Origin: Deinococcus deserti VCD115
Lineage (GTDB): Bacteria > Deinococcota > Deinococci > Deinococcales > Deinococcaceae
Assembly: GCF_000020685.1 (NCBI RefSeq)
Contig: NC_012529.1
Location: forward strand, 186,001-250,000
Direction: 5' to 3'
Length of the DNA stretch: 64,000 nt
The notes under the pieces are model-generated. The model saw only the letters and a program-made list of their open reading frames with translations, did not search any database and had not been told where the DNA came from. Position numbers and translations under genes: made by a program. This document shows positions 1 to 7,906 of this stretch, piece by piece; the stretch's first letter is position 1; every line of letters begins with the position of its first letter.

Positions 1-159
1 CGCCGCCTGCTGGTGGTCAACTTTGGCCACGAAGACATGGAAGCATACGAATCGCTGCCGTTCAGCCTCGATCAGGCTCATGAACTTCTGCGTACCTCAG
101 AAGCCGGCTCAGGCATCCCGGCTCGCAGCGCTGCCATTTTCGCTCTGTCTGGTTCCTGA
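1..159 (+). CDS. C-terminal fragment, probable GH13-type glycosidase
   Basis: The reading frame is open from the first base and ends with TGA at 157-159, so only the last 52 residues are present. The fragment begins RRLLVVNFGHED and ends IPARSAAIFALSGS. A hydrophobic strand of the type LLVVNFG followed by a short acidic segment and a closing strand ending in a small-residue/AIFAL tail is what the C-terminal beta domain of GH13 sugar hydrolases and trehalose-forming enzymes looks like. The catalytic domain lies outside the window, so the family call is an inference from a short segment and no substrate can be given. Confidence 0.45.
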   Translation, partial: RRLLVVNFGHEDMEAYESLPFSLDQAHELLRTSEAGSGIPARSAAIFALSGS

Positions 160-211
160 ACCTGCTGCTCTACAGACCAGCACTGGTTCTCTCGTATCCA
201 CTATGAGTGGG

Positions 212-257
212 CAACGAGAGGAGCACCTGCGTGAACACGCAGGTGCTCCTCTCGTTG
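212..257. terminator. Perfect 46-bp palindrome between convergent genes
   Basis: Two 22-bp arms (212-233 and 236-257) are exactly complementary with only AA between them. It lies between the end of the first reading frame (159) and the stop of the convergent MBL-fold gene (269), so a bidirectional terminator is the simplest reading. Neither side is followed by a run of T. Confidence 0.6.
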
Positions 258-268
258 CTGGACCCCTC

Positions 269-1207
269 TTAGCGGCGCCGGCGCTGCCCGCTGAGCAGGA
301 AGACAGCCAGAAACAACATGCCCGCCAGCACCCGGGTTCTCCAGGGGTCCGGCTGACCGGCCTGGGCAGGGGCCACGGGCACTGGACGGGTCAGGTACCA
401 GCCCTGCACTGGCCGCGCCGCCTCGTCGAAGTTCTTGGCCAGCCGGTGCAGCGACGCCATGAGTTCAGGGCCGGACATGGGATGGCCGTGCCCGGTAGCG
501 GCCATCTCCGGATTCAAGGCCGACAGAAGGTGGACCGACTCTTTGGCTGCGTCCCAGTTTGGGGTGTAGTAGGCCGGTGGGCCCTGAACCACGGTCGGCT
601 GTAACAGCAGTGCTCCACGAACCGTCTCCTGATGCGTGGTGACGAAGGCGTCTCCAGCGATGAGTGACCGGTCGCGGTCACGCCACAGCGAGACGTGACC
701 GGAGGTATGCCCAGGAGTGTGCAGCCAGCGCCATTCAGGCAGGTGAGGCACCGCCCCGGTTTCGGGCAGAGCGCTGACCTGCAGGTCAAAGGGACCAGGA
801 ACAAAGGCGGGAGACAGCAGACTCATAACGCCGCCTACCGTGGGGTCCGGGAACGGATAGGGGGCCACGTTGTTGACATGAGGCAGCTCCAGGGAGTGCG
901 CGTACACCGGCACGTTCCAGGCGACTTTCAGGGCCTTGAGGGCGCCGATATGGTCCAGATGCCCATGCGTGAGGACGATAGCCTCCGGCGGACGCTCGCC
1001 ATGAATCTTTCGGGCGGCGGCCTGGATCAGGCCAGCAGTCCCCGGCAGTCCTGCATCGACCAGAACCCACGGTTCCCCCGGAAGGCCCAGAAGATACACG
1101 TTGACCATAGGCAGACGAACACGCACCACGTCTGGGCGCAACTGTTGCGTACCGCCAAAGGTGGATACGGGCGGGTGGTGCGGCAGGCGCTCGAGCGGTT
1201 GGGTCAT
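269..1207 (-). CDS. MBL-fold metallo-hydrolase with C-terminal membrane anchor
   Basis: 312 residues. The metal-binding signature THGHLDH is present near residue 95, followed by a second histidine segment HTPGHTSGHVS and a third metal region near SLIAGDAF and TGHGHPM, the normal order in the metallo-beta-lactamase fold (glyoxalase II-like and related hydrolases). The last 25 residues form one hydrophobic helix followed by QRRRR, a likely C-terminal membrane anchor, which is unusual for soluble glyoxalase II. The start at 1207 is chosen because AGGAGG lies 9 bases upstream; an upstream in-frame ATG at 1258 has no such site. The substrate cannot be told from the sequence. Confidence 0.85.
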   Translation of the reverse strand: MTQPLERLPHHPPVSTFGGTQQLRPDVVRVRLPMVNVYLLGLPGEPWVLVDAGLPGTAGLIQAAARKIHGERPPEAIVLTHGHLDHIGALKALKVAWNVPVYAHSLELPHVNNVAPYPFPDPTVGGVMSLLSPAFVPGPFDLQVSALPETGAVPHLPEWRWLHTPGHTSGHVSLWRDRDRSLIAGDAFVTTHQETVRGALLLQPTVVQGPPAYYTPNWDAAKESVHLLSALNPEMAATGHGHPMSGPELMASLHRLAKNFDEAARPVQGWYLTRPVPVAPAQAGQPDPWRTRVLAGMLFLAVFLLSGQRRRR

Positions 1208-1429
1208 GGGCAGCGACCTCCTGAAGGTCAAGGAAAATCGGGCAGAGTGCACACGCACTCATTCCCTGCGGATCACTGAGCAACAAGATGGGCGCGTGAA
1301 CCTGGCTCGAGCGGACACCTTGTCGGTCTCTGACCCAAAGCCGGCGGCGTAAATCAGTTGGCACCACCCTGAGGCGTTTGCACTCTCCGTTCTGTGTGTC
1401 GGACACAGGTAGGCGGGCAGCGCACAACT

Positions 1430-1654
1430 CTATAGGGCGTTGATCAGTTCCTGGTGGGTCATGTTGAGGTGTACCTGGCTGTCTACGTGGGACACGGCCG
1501 ACAGGGGCAGGTGATGGGCCCGGCCGTCTGGATCAGTGGTCTGCAGGTATGGTCCAGACGTGCTGATGACGTGACCATGAACGTAGCTATCGGAACAGAC
1601 CACCTCCATGCCTGGTTGAACATCGGGGTGCGGATCGTTGTCGGAATAGGTCAT
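1430..1654 (-). CDS. Small DUF2171-like protein
   Basis: 74 residues. The chain shows the pattern PGMEVVCSD, then a short beta-rich core with LQTTDPDGRAHHLPLSAV, then a VHL strand, which matches DUF2171/PRC-barrel-like small proteins often found in Deinococcus and other stress-tolerant bacteria. GAGAGGAG lies just upstream of the ATG. It is a stand-alone gene on the minus strand. Function is not known for the family; no catalytic residues are evident. Confidence 0.7.
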   Translation of the reverse strand: MTYSDNDPHPDVQPGMEVVCSDSYVHGHVISTSGPYLQTTDPDGRAHHLPLSAVSHVDSQVHLNMTHQELINAL

Positions 1655-1991
1655 AGGTCTCCTCTCTTCGGCGGTGCCTGATCACGGGGTGACCGGCTGT
1701 TCTCCTGTATGAGACATTCGGAGGCGCAGGTACGATAGGGACGCCGGGTCGTCGTGGAGCAGGAAAGCAGCGAAACAACTCATCCAAAACGTCGAAGAGT
1801 TCCGGGGCCAGCTCAAGTGCCCAAAAGACCAAACTTGGCACAATACCCTCTCAATTCATCGTGAAACCTTTCTGCAATAGGCCCCAGCGATACAAAGCAG
1901 TGATGATCCACCAAGGTGGTCCAGGTTCATACTCTTTGGTTCGTGTGGGCAGGCACCCTAAGGTGTTACGGAGAGCAGCGAACAGTCAGGT
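1655..1991. other. Intergenic stretch with no secure gene
   Basis: About 340 bases between two small minus-strand genes. A GTG-initiated minus-strand frame from 1841 begins plausibly (MPSLVFWALELAPELFD, with GAGAGGG upstream) but runs into an Arg/Pro-rich tail and overlaps the downstream gene, so it is not called. The promoter of the gene at 1430-1654 must lie here; none was recognised. Confidence 0.3.
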
Positions 1992-2183
1992 TCACGAGGA
2001 CTGAAGACTGCTCTGACGCTCACGGTCCTCGGCGATTTCTCCGAGTAAGAACAGCGTCGGAGGCCAGTGGCCAATGAACAGTCCGTTGCGTTCCTTATCG
2101 GCACTCTCGCTGGTCAGGAACTGCGAGGCGCTGAGGGCGATTGAAGCAAAACCAAGCGTGTAAAAGACAGTAGAAAGTTTCAT
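1992..2183 (-). CDS. Small membrane protein
   Basis: 63 residues beginning MKLSTVFYTLGFASIALS, with one N-terminal hydrophobic segment, a charged middle (ESADKERN) and a second apolar segment containing GLFIGHWPPTLFLLG. The motif GLFIGxWPPTxxxLG recurs in short two-helix inner-membrane proteins of unknown role. The start at 2183 is preferred over an upstream ATG at 2246 because AAAGGTGA lies 5 bases upstream and the protein then opens with the hydrophobic helix. The role is unknown. Confidence 0.7.
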   Translation of the reverse strand: MKLSTVFYTLGFASIALSASQFLTSESADKERNGLFIGHWPPTLFLLGEIAEDRERQSSLQSS

Positions 2184-3093
2184 ACGGTCACCTTTCTGTG
2201 GACTTGAAGACCACAACATTGCGGAGGAGAAAGAGGCTGAGAGCACCTGCCTTCGGGCATATTCAGTCAGATTCCGAACCCTCCTCCGTGCCTGTCCACA
2301 AGTGCGGCCCCAGCCCTACCCCGACTTCTATGCTCGTCCTAGTGCTCCCTGAGGAGGTCAGCCCAAAAGTCGGACAGTTTGATGGAAGAAAGCTTCCTGG
2401 GACGGACCTACGCACGGGCTTCTCCCTTGCAGGGAGTGAATCGCTTGCTTGTTAATAGTGCCGAACAATAAGTCTTCGACGAGCCGGGGGACTGACGGCT
2501 TCTGCACAGCGTCACGGATGTACCGGACAGACATATGAGGTTCTCATGCAAGGTGTATAGAGACAGCCCATAAGCATTCTTAACCTGACACATCCAACGG
2601 CGACCGCCTGTCGCTTCTGAGCTGCTTGACGGCTCACTAAGGCTCTGTACCCACAAAGTTCTTCTGGCTTGGCTGTGCGTCCTTCCCGAATCAGCCCGAT
2701 GAAAGAAGCCAGGGAACCAAGTTTGCCAAAGGAAAAAGCAGCGCTTTGGTCAGTGGCTATCAGTGTCGTGGCTGAAGGCGTCGCAGAGCAGCGTGAGCTC
2801 GGCGTTCTGCAGGGGCTGCGCTGCACCCATGCCCAGGGGTACTACCTGTCGCGGCCGACAGAAGCAGCAAGCTTCGAGATTCACTGAGTACCGGTTTACG
2901 CGCAACGATATCAACGACAACTCAGCCGCCGCGACAGTGCTGTGGGATGACGGTGAATCATAAGCAGCTCCCATGAAACGACACGCTGGGCAACTTCATA
3001 TGCGCCTGCTTGGGCCGGCTCTTTCTAGAATAGACGCTTCAGGTATAAGACTTCTGGGCTTTTATTCCTGCGGCATATCAGGAAATTCGCGGC
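2184..3093. other. Long intergenic region containing a gene remnant
   Basis: About 900 bases without an intact gene. The only recognisable coding signal is the EAL-domain remnant at 2744-2887. Other frames give low-complexity or Cys/Ser-rich translations without start signals. Confidence 0.5.
2744..2887 (+). pseudogene. Remnant of an EAL-domain c-di-GMP phosphodiesterase
   Basis: One frame encodes VVAEGVAEQRELGVLQGL, then HAQGYYLSRP and a terminal FEIH before a stop at 2885-2887. This is the closing part of EAL domains (typically VVAEGVE...QGYLFSRP...FE). The rest of the domain, including the EAL motif and the DDFGTG region, is absent upstream in all three plus frames, so this is a decayed 3' end of a signalling gene. 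The frame has no convincing start or ribosome-binding site. Confidence 0.65.
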
Positions 3094-3120
3094 GGTTCCC
3101 GAGAAAAGTGCTCGGGTACC
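3094..3120. other. Hairpin upstream of the metal-uptake operon
   Basis: GGTTCCCGAG and CTCGGGTACC form a 10-bp stem with one mismatch around a 7-base loop. It sits 27 bases before the -35-like TTGACA of the mnt operon. It could terminate a decayed upstream transcript. Confidence 0.35.
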
Positions 3121-3146
3121 TCCCAAGTTCAAACAGTGCCTAAACA

Positions 3147-3180
3147 TTGACAGAACAATAGTTTTAGGACAACCTAAAAC
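3147..3180 (+). promoter_or_regulatory. Promoter and DtxR/MntR-type operator
   Basis: TTGACA at 3147-3152 is a perfect -35 hexamer. A perfect inverted repeat GTTTTAGG-ACAA-CCTAAAAC fills 3161-3180 and touches the ATG at 3181. TTTAGG...CCTAAA half-sites are the style of DtxR/MntR-family operators, which fits metal-responsive repression of the transport operon. No Shine-Dalgarno can fit between the operator and the start, so the first gene probably has a leaderless or very short-leader mRNA. Confidence 0.7.
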
Positions 3181-4083
3181 ATGTTTTCTCGTGTTCTCTC
3201 TTGCAGCCTCTGCCTTCTGGCTAGTACGGCCGCAGCATCCGCAACAGGGACCCAGGTCGGTGACCTGCGCCGGGCGCACCTCCGCGGACGGGCCTTTAAA
3301 ATGACCACCACGGTCAATATGGTTGGTGACCTTGCACGGGTGGTTGGAGGACAACGGGTCACCGTGACTGCATTAATGGGCACTGTTGGAAATCCACATC
3401 TGTATGAGGCGACAGCGCGCAATGTTCGCAAGTTGGTCAGCTCGGATCTGGTGCTGTGCTCGGGGCTGCACCTGAAAGGCAAGGTGACGGAACTGCTGGA
3501 AAAATACCGGCTGGCCGGGGGATTCGGCAGTGTTCAGGGGCTGTACGACCCCCATGTGTGGTTCGACGCGAGCTTGTGGAAAATGGCTGCAACCACCCGT
3601 AAACCCTTGAGCGCCGTCGGTTCCGTAGACCGCGCGATCTCTCACCGCAACACGGCCGCGCACCTCCGCCACATAAACTCGCTGGATAAGGAGGTGATGG
3701 CCCTCGTGCAGGCTGTTCCCCGCCAGCAGCGGGTGGTGGTGACTGCGCATGATGCGCTCAATTATTTCGGGCAGCGGTATGGACCGGAGGTTCGCGGCGT
3801 GCAGGGGATGTCAACCGCCCCGGAAGCCGGAACGCGCGATATTCCGGAAGTTGCGCGCCTTGTGGTTCAGCGGCGCATCCCCGCCCTGTTCGTGAAGAGC
3901 AGCGTGCCCCAGCGGACCATTAAAGCCGTGGTCGCAGCAGTCCGGGACCAGGGACACCGGGTCCGGGTTGGTGGTCAGCTGTTCAGCGACGCTCTGGGAA
4001 GTCGTGGCACACCTCAGGGATTCTCCCTGGGTAGGGTCAGCCATAACTCACGTGCAATCAGCAGCGCCTTAAGGGGGAAATGA
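3181..4083 (+). CDS. Mn/Zn ABC transporter substrate-binding protein
   Basis: 300 residues with a signal peptide (MFSRVLSCSLCLLASTAAASA). The cluster A-I metal-binding fold (PsaA/MntC/SitA type) is shown by NPHLYEA (His73), DPHVWFD (His125), MSTAPEAG (Glu215) and LFSDALG (Asp270), the four expected metal ligands, and by the family's closing motif LGRVSHN. There is no His-rich loop of the ZnuA kind, which favours manganese. It is the first gene of a four-gene operon with ATPase and two permeases following directly. The ATG abuts the operator; the next in-frame ATG (codon 41) would remove the signal peptide and is rejected. Confidence 0.9.
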   Translation: MFSRVLSCSLCLLASTAAASATGTQVGDLRRAHLRGRAFKMTTTVNMVGDLARVVGGQRVTVTALMGTVGNPHLYEATARNVRKLVSSDLVLCSGLHLKGKVTELLEKYRLAGGFGSVQGLYDPHVWFDASLWKMAATTRKPLSAVGSVDRAISHRNTAAHLRHINSLDKEVMALVQAVPRQQRVVVTAHDALNYFGQRYGPEVRGVQGMSTAPEAGTRDIPEVARLVVQRRIPALFVKSSVPQRTIKAVVAAVRDQGHRVRVGGQLFSDALGSRGTPQGFSLGRVSHNSRAISSALRGK

Positions 4084-4084
4084 C

Positions 4085-4849
4085 ATGACTGCCGGACCTG
4101 TACCAGCTCCACTGACGGTACGTGACCTGACGGTCGCCTATCACGAACAGCCTGTCCTCTGGGACGTGGATGTGACGTTTCCGGCCGGCCGGCTGTGTGC
4201 CATTGTCGGGCCCAACGGTGCGGGCAAAAGCACCTTGCTCAAGGCCTCGTTGGGCCTGCTGCCGGTGGCGTCCGGAACGGTTCGTTTTTTCGGTGAACCT
4301 CTGGCACAGGTCCGGCATAGAGTCGCGTACGTGCCGCAGCGTACGAGCGTGGACTGGGACTTTCCGACCGACGCGCTGGATGTTGTGAGCATGGGACTGT
4401 ACGGCCGGGTGGGCTGGTTCCGGCGCTTAAGGCGGGCTGAGCGGCAGCTGGCCATGGACGCGCTGGAGCGGGTCCACCTGGCGGACCTCGCCGGGCGTCA
4501 GATCTCACAGCTCTCCGGTGGGCAGCAGCAGCGGGTGTTTCTGGCACGGGCCCTGGCCCAGGACGCCGAGGTCTATCTGATGGACGAACCATTCGCGGGC
4601 GTCGACGCGACCACCGAACGGGCCATCCTGGATGTGATGCAGGACCTGCAGCGGGCCGGCCGGACGGTGATCGTCGTGCACCATGACCTGGATACGGTCC
4701 GGGATTACTTCGACCATCTGACACTGCTGAACGTCGAGGTGGTTGCCAACGGAGCGCTCAATGAGGTGTTTCAGCCGGAACTGCTGCAACGGGCGTACGG
4801 CGCCCGGACCCGCTTCCTGCGTGACCTGCTTGCCACCGGAGGCGCTTAA
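4085..4849 (+). CDS. Mn/Zn ABC transporter ATP-binding protein
   Basis: 254 residues. Walker A GPNGAGKST, signature LSGGQQQR, Walker B VYLMDEPF and the H-loop VVHHDL are all intact. The gene starts one base after the substrate-binding protein stop, with AAGGGGG before it, and is followed without gap by the first permease. It powers metal import by the membrane partners encoded downstream. The closest families are MntB/SitB/PsaB-type ATPases. Confidence 0.93.
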   Translation: MTAGPVPAPLTVRDLTVAYHEQPVLWDVDVTFPAGRLCAIVGPNGAGKSTLLKASLGLLPVASGTVRFFGEPLAQVRHRVAYVPQRTSVDWDFPTDALDVVSMGLYGRVGWFRRLRRAERQLAMDALERVHLADLAGRQISQLSGGQQQRVFLARALAQDAEVYLMDEPFAGVDATTERAILDVMQDLQRAGRTVIVVHHDLDTVRDYFDHLTLLNVEVVANGALNEVFQPELLQRAYGARTRFLRDLLATGGA

Positions 4850-5773
4850 GTGGGCGGCCTGACCGAACTGCTGACCGACTACACCCTGCGGAACGTGGCG
4901 CTGGGCAGTGCGCTGCTGGGCATTACAGGCGGCGTGATCGGTGGGTTTACCATGCTGCGGCGGCAGAGCCTGCTGGGCGACGCTGTGGCCCACGCCGCGC
5001 TGCCAGGGGTCTGCCTCGCCTTTCTGCTGACCGGGACCAAGGCGCCGCTGTGGCTGCTGCTGGGCGGCGGCCTGAGTGGCTGGCTGGGCGCGCTGGCGGT
5101 GCTGGCGGTCCTGCGCCAGACCAGGTTGTCGGAAGATGCAGCGCTGGGAACAGTACTTTCTGGATTCTTCGGCTTCGGCATCACGCTGCTGACCTATATC
5201 CAGGGAGGCGACAATGCCAACCAGGCTGGACTGGACAAGTTCCTGTTCGGACAGGCGGCCACCATCGTGGCGGCCGACGTCACCACCATGGCGGTTCTGG
5301 CTGCAGTCGGGCTCGGAACGGTGGCCCTGCTGTTCAAGGAATTCAAGCTCCTGAGTTTCGATCCGACCTACGCCGCGACCCTCGGATATCCCACAGGGCG
5401 GCTGGGGGCCCTCCTGACCTCCCTGGCTGTGGTCGCAGTGATGATCGGGCTGCAGACCGTGGGCGTGGTGCTGATGGCTGCGATGCTGATCGCGCCCCCA
5501 GCCGCGGCACGTCAGTGGACCGATCACCTGGGACATATGCTGGGGCTCAGTGCACTGTTCGGGGCCGCCGCCGGTGTCAGTGGGGCAGTGATCTCCGCCG
5601 GCACGGCCAACCTGCCCACCGGGCCGGTGATTATTGTGGTCGCCAGCGTACTGCTGCTGGTGTCGCTGCTGTTCGCGCCGCGCCGTGGTCTGGTCTGGGC
5701 CGGACTGGCTCACCGCCGCCGGGCACAGGCACTGCGCCGGCACACCCGCGCCACCCCCGAGGCCCAGCCATGA
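4850..5773 (+). CDS. Mn/Zn ABC transporter permease, first subunit
   Basis: 307 residues, almost entirely hydrophobic helices, with the ABC-3 family pattern: MLRRQSLLGDAVAHAALPG near the N-terminus and the cytoplasmic coupling stretch LLFKEFKLLSFDPTYAATLG in the middle. It starts with GTG directly after the ATPase stop codon and overlaps the second permease by 4 bases (ATGA). The two permeases are paralogues and probably form a heterodimeric channel in the inner membrane. Confidence 0.92.
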   Translation: MGGLTELLTDYTLRNVALGSALLGITGGVIGGFTMLRRQSLLGDAVAHAALPGVCLAFLLTGTKAPLWLLLGGGLSGWLGALAVLAVLRQTRLSEDAALGTVLSGFFGFGITLLTYIQGGDNANQAGLDKFLFGQAATIVAADVTTMAVLAAVGLGTVALLFKEFKLLSFDPTYAATLGYPTGRLGALLTSLAVVAVMIGLQTVGVVLMAAMLIAPPAAARQWTDHLGHMLGLSALFGAAAGVSGAVISAGTANLPTGPVIIVVASVLLLVSLLFAPRRGLVWAGLAHRRRAQALRRHTRATPEAQP

Positions 5774-6861
5774 ACCCCGACGTGGTGATTATCCTGACCG
5801 CCGCGCTGGTCGCCGTGGCAGGGAGCCTGCTCGGCGTCTTCCTGGTGCTGCGCCGTCAGAGCATGATGAGTGACGCCATCAGCCACTCGGTCCTGCCCGG
5901 AATCGTGGGAGCATTCTGGATCTCGGGAGGCAGCGCGACCCTGCCGGCCCTGGTGGGAGCCGCCATGGTCGGGCTGCTGACTGTAGGCAGCGTGCAGTTG
6001 CTGGAGCGCAGCGGGCGCCTGAAAGCCGACGCAGCGATCGGGGTCGTATTTCCGCTGCTGTTCTCGGTAGGCGTCATTCTGGTCTCGCTGTATTTCCGCG
6101 ACGTCCACCTGGACCTCGACGCAGTGCTGTACGGGGAGATTGCCTACGCCCCGCTCAACACCCTTGTGCTGGGGGGGCGAGAAGTCCCAGAGTCTCTGCT
6201 GCTGATGGGCGGCCTGGCCGCGCTCAACTTTATCTTTGTCACAGCGCTGTTCAAGGAGCTGAAAGTCTCAACGTTCGATCCTGGGCTCGCGGCCACCCTG
6301 GGCTTTGTCCCCGCCGCCCTGCACTACGCCCTGATGACTCTGCTGTCGTTCACCACCGTGGGGGCTTTTCAGTCCGTGGGCGCCGTTTTGATCGTGGCGT
6401 TCGTCATTATTCCGCCTGCCTGCGCCTTTTTGCTCACGCAGCGACTGGCTGTCATGCTGTGGCTTTCTGCGGGCATCGGAGTGCTGGCCAGCGCTGCCGG
6501 GTATGGCTTGGCTCTGTGGCTTAACAGCAGCATTGCTGGCATGATCGCCACCGTGCTGGGCGTGATTTTCGTGGCCTGCGTCCTGTTCTCGCCGCTCCAG
6601 GGTCTGGTTGCCACCCAACAGCGGCGCTCGCGTCAGCGCCAGGAGTTCAGCGCCCGGCTGCTGCTCACGGCCCTGCATGAGCAGACCCTGGCGCCCACCG
6701 TGTCTGAGCTGGCCAGCCGCCTGGAGTGGACGCCGGCGCTGGTCGGACCGGCCCTGGCGCACGCCCTGCGCGCCGGGTGGCTCGTCGAACGCAGTGGGCG
6801 CTTCGAACTGACCGAGCAGGGCCGGCTGATCCAGCACGCCTCATTCAGAGATGTTTCTTGA
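5770..6861 (+). CDS. Mn/Zn ABC transporter permease with fused winged-helix tail
   Basis: 363 residues. Residues 1 to about 285 repeat the ABC-3 permease architecture (VLRRQSMMSDAISHSVLPG; LFKELKVSTFDPGLAATLG). The remaining ~75 residues are soluble and read as a winged helix-turn-helix: LLTALHEQTLAPTVSELASR, then a recognition-helix-like segment and WLVERSGRFELTEQGR, resembling the N-terminal DNA-binding part of DtxR/MarR-type regulators. Such tails occur in some manganese permeases of Gram-positive bacteria. The start is the ATG of the ATGA overlap. The 3' end overlaps the convergent hydrolase gene by 17 bases. Confidence 0.9.
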   Translation: MNPDVVIILTAALVAVAGSLLGVFLVLRRQSMMSDAISHSVLPGIVGAFWISGGSATLPALVGAAMVGLLTVGSVQLLERSGRLKADAAIGVVFPLLFSVGVILVSLYFRDVHLDLDAVLYGEIAYAPLNTLVLGGREVPESLLLMGGLAALNFIFVTALFKELKVSTFDPGLAATLGFVPAALHYALMTLLSFTTVGAFQSVGAVLIVAFVIIPPACAFLLTQRLAVMLWLSAGIGVLASAAGYGLALWLNSSIAGMIATVLGVIFVACVLFSPLQGLVATQQRRSRQRQEFSARLLLTALHEQTLAPTVSELASRLEWTPALVGPALAHALRAGWLVERSGRFELTEQGRLIQHASFRDVS

Positions 6862-7906
6862 AAAAGGCCACGCTGCGCCGAAGCGCAACCCCAAGGTTCT
6901 GGCTGAGGTTGTGGTCGTCTCCTTCATAGCGGTAAGCCTCGACCGGCTGCCCAGCCGCCCGCAGGTCGTTGGCCAGAGCCTTCTGGAAGCTGTAGGGAAC
7001 GTCCTTGTCTGCCGTGCCGTGATGCAGCTGTATGGGGCGGCCGCGCAGGTCCTCTAAGGCGCTGTTGGGGCTGAGCAGCCGCAGGTAGCGCCGGTTCAGA
7101 CCGTCGATCACTGGAGGCGGCGTCTGTGGCGACCGCTTCCAGTCCGTCGCCAGCACGTCATAGCCAGCCACCACACCGGCCCACAGCGACGCCGCCTTGA
7201 GGTCAGGATCCACCAACAGAGCCCGCAGGCTGAGCTGCCCGCCCATGCTGTGGCCCCACAATCCCAGGCGCTTCGGATTGACGCGCGGGTCTTTCTTGAG
7301 ACTAGCGGCGGCGTTCAGCACATCGACCGTATATCCGGGGTCGTAATAGCCGCCTCGCGCTTCGCCCTCACTGCTGCCGTGGCCGCGGTAATCACTTTTC
7401 AGGGTCACGAACCCGGCCCGTGCGAACGCATCCTGATAGGCCACATAGCGCTCAGTCGTGCGGTACTCGTCCGGCGGAATGTAGCCGTGATTAAACACGA
7501 TGGCCGGCCAGCCCCCTTTAGGTGGTGGACCAGCCGGAACGGTCAGCAGGGCATAGATGGTCAGTCCTTCGGACTGGTACGACACCACCTGACGGCTGTA
7601 GTTCACTCCGGCATTCAGTGTTCGCACCACCTTCAGGGCGCTGCCGGGAAACTTCCTGGCACGCAGGGCCTGAAGACTGATGGGCTGCCGCGCCACAAAC
7701 GCTTCAATGGCCTCGTCGGTCACGCGGCCCAGGGGATCGGTGCGCAGGGTGCTGCCGTCAGTCGGGCCCGGTGTACCGGGCGACGGTGCGCCAGGTTCGG
7801 ACGCCTGCCAAGGTAAGGAAAATGGCAGCGTGTCCGGCCGGGTCACAACAACATAGGCGCCCCCCAGAACCAGCAGCACGGCGATCAGCCGAAGCAGCGC
7901 GCTCAC
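6845..7906 (-). CDS. Alpha/beta hydrolase (prolyl oligopeptidase/DLH-like), membrane anchored
   Basis: 353 residues. It starts with GTG, overlapping the stop of its upstream paralogue by 4 bases. An N-terminal hydrophobic segment (LLRLIAVLLVLGGAYVVV) acts as anchor or signal. The catalytic serine is in GLWGHSMGG (about residue 221); the acid is in GTADKDVPY and the histidine in DDHNLSQN. The oxyanion region NHGYIPPD follows the first core strand. The family includes secreted peptidases and esterases of the S9/dienelactone hydrolase type; substrate unknown. The central third is nearly identical at DNA level to the adjacent paralogue. Confidence 0.85.
   Translation of the reverse strand: MSALLRLIAVLLVLGGAYVVVTRPDTLPFSLPWQASEPGAPSPGTPGPTDGSTLRTDPLGRVTDEAIEAFVARQPISLQALRARKFPGSALKVVRTLNAGVNYSRQVVSYQSEGLTIYALLTVPAGPPPKGGWPAIVFNHGYIPPDEYRTTERYVAYQDAFARAGFVTLKSDYRGHGSSEGEARGGYYDPGYTVDVLNAAASLKKDPRVNPKRLGLWGHSMGGQLSLRALLVDPDLKAASLWAGVVAGYDVLATDWKRSPQTPPPVIDGLNRRYLRLLSPNSALEDLRGRPIQLHHGTADKDVPYSFQKALANDLRAAGQPVEAYRYEGDDHNLSQNLGVALRRSVAFFKKHL
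7474..7649. repeat. Near-identical tract shared by the two hydrolase genes (copy 1)
   Basis: 176 bases match 8571-8746 with two differences seen by eye (near 7522 and 7608), offset 1,097 bases. Flanking coding sequence of the two genes is much more diverged, which points to recent gene conversion. A second, shorter shared block lies at about 7358-7413 and 8456-8511. Confidence 0.9.

Noticed and set aside
1587..1841. GTG-initiated minus-strand frame of 84 codons
   Set aside because: The first 25 residues look plausible and a weak ribosome-binding site exists, but the rest is Arg/Pro-rich and overlaps the better supported DUF2171-like gene.
5050..5769. An N-terminal extension of the second permease by 240 codons
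   Set aside because: The extension overlaps the first permease in another frame and is Arg/Gly-rich; the ATGA overlap start at 5770 gives a normal permease.
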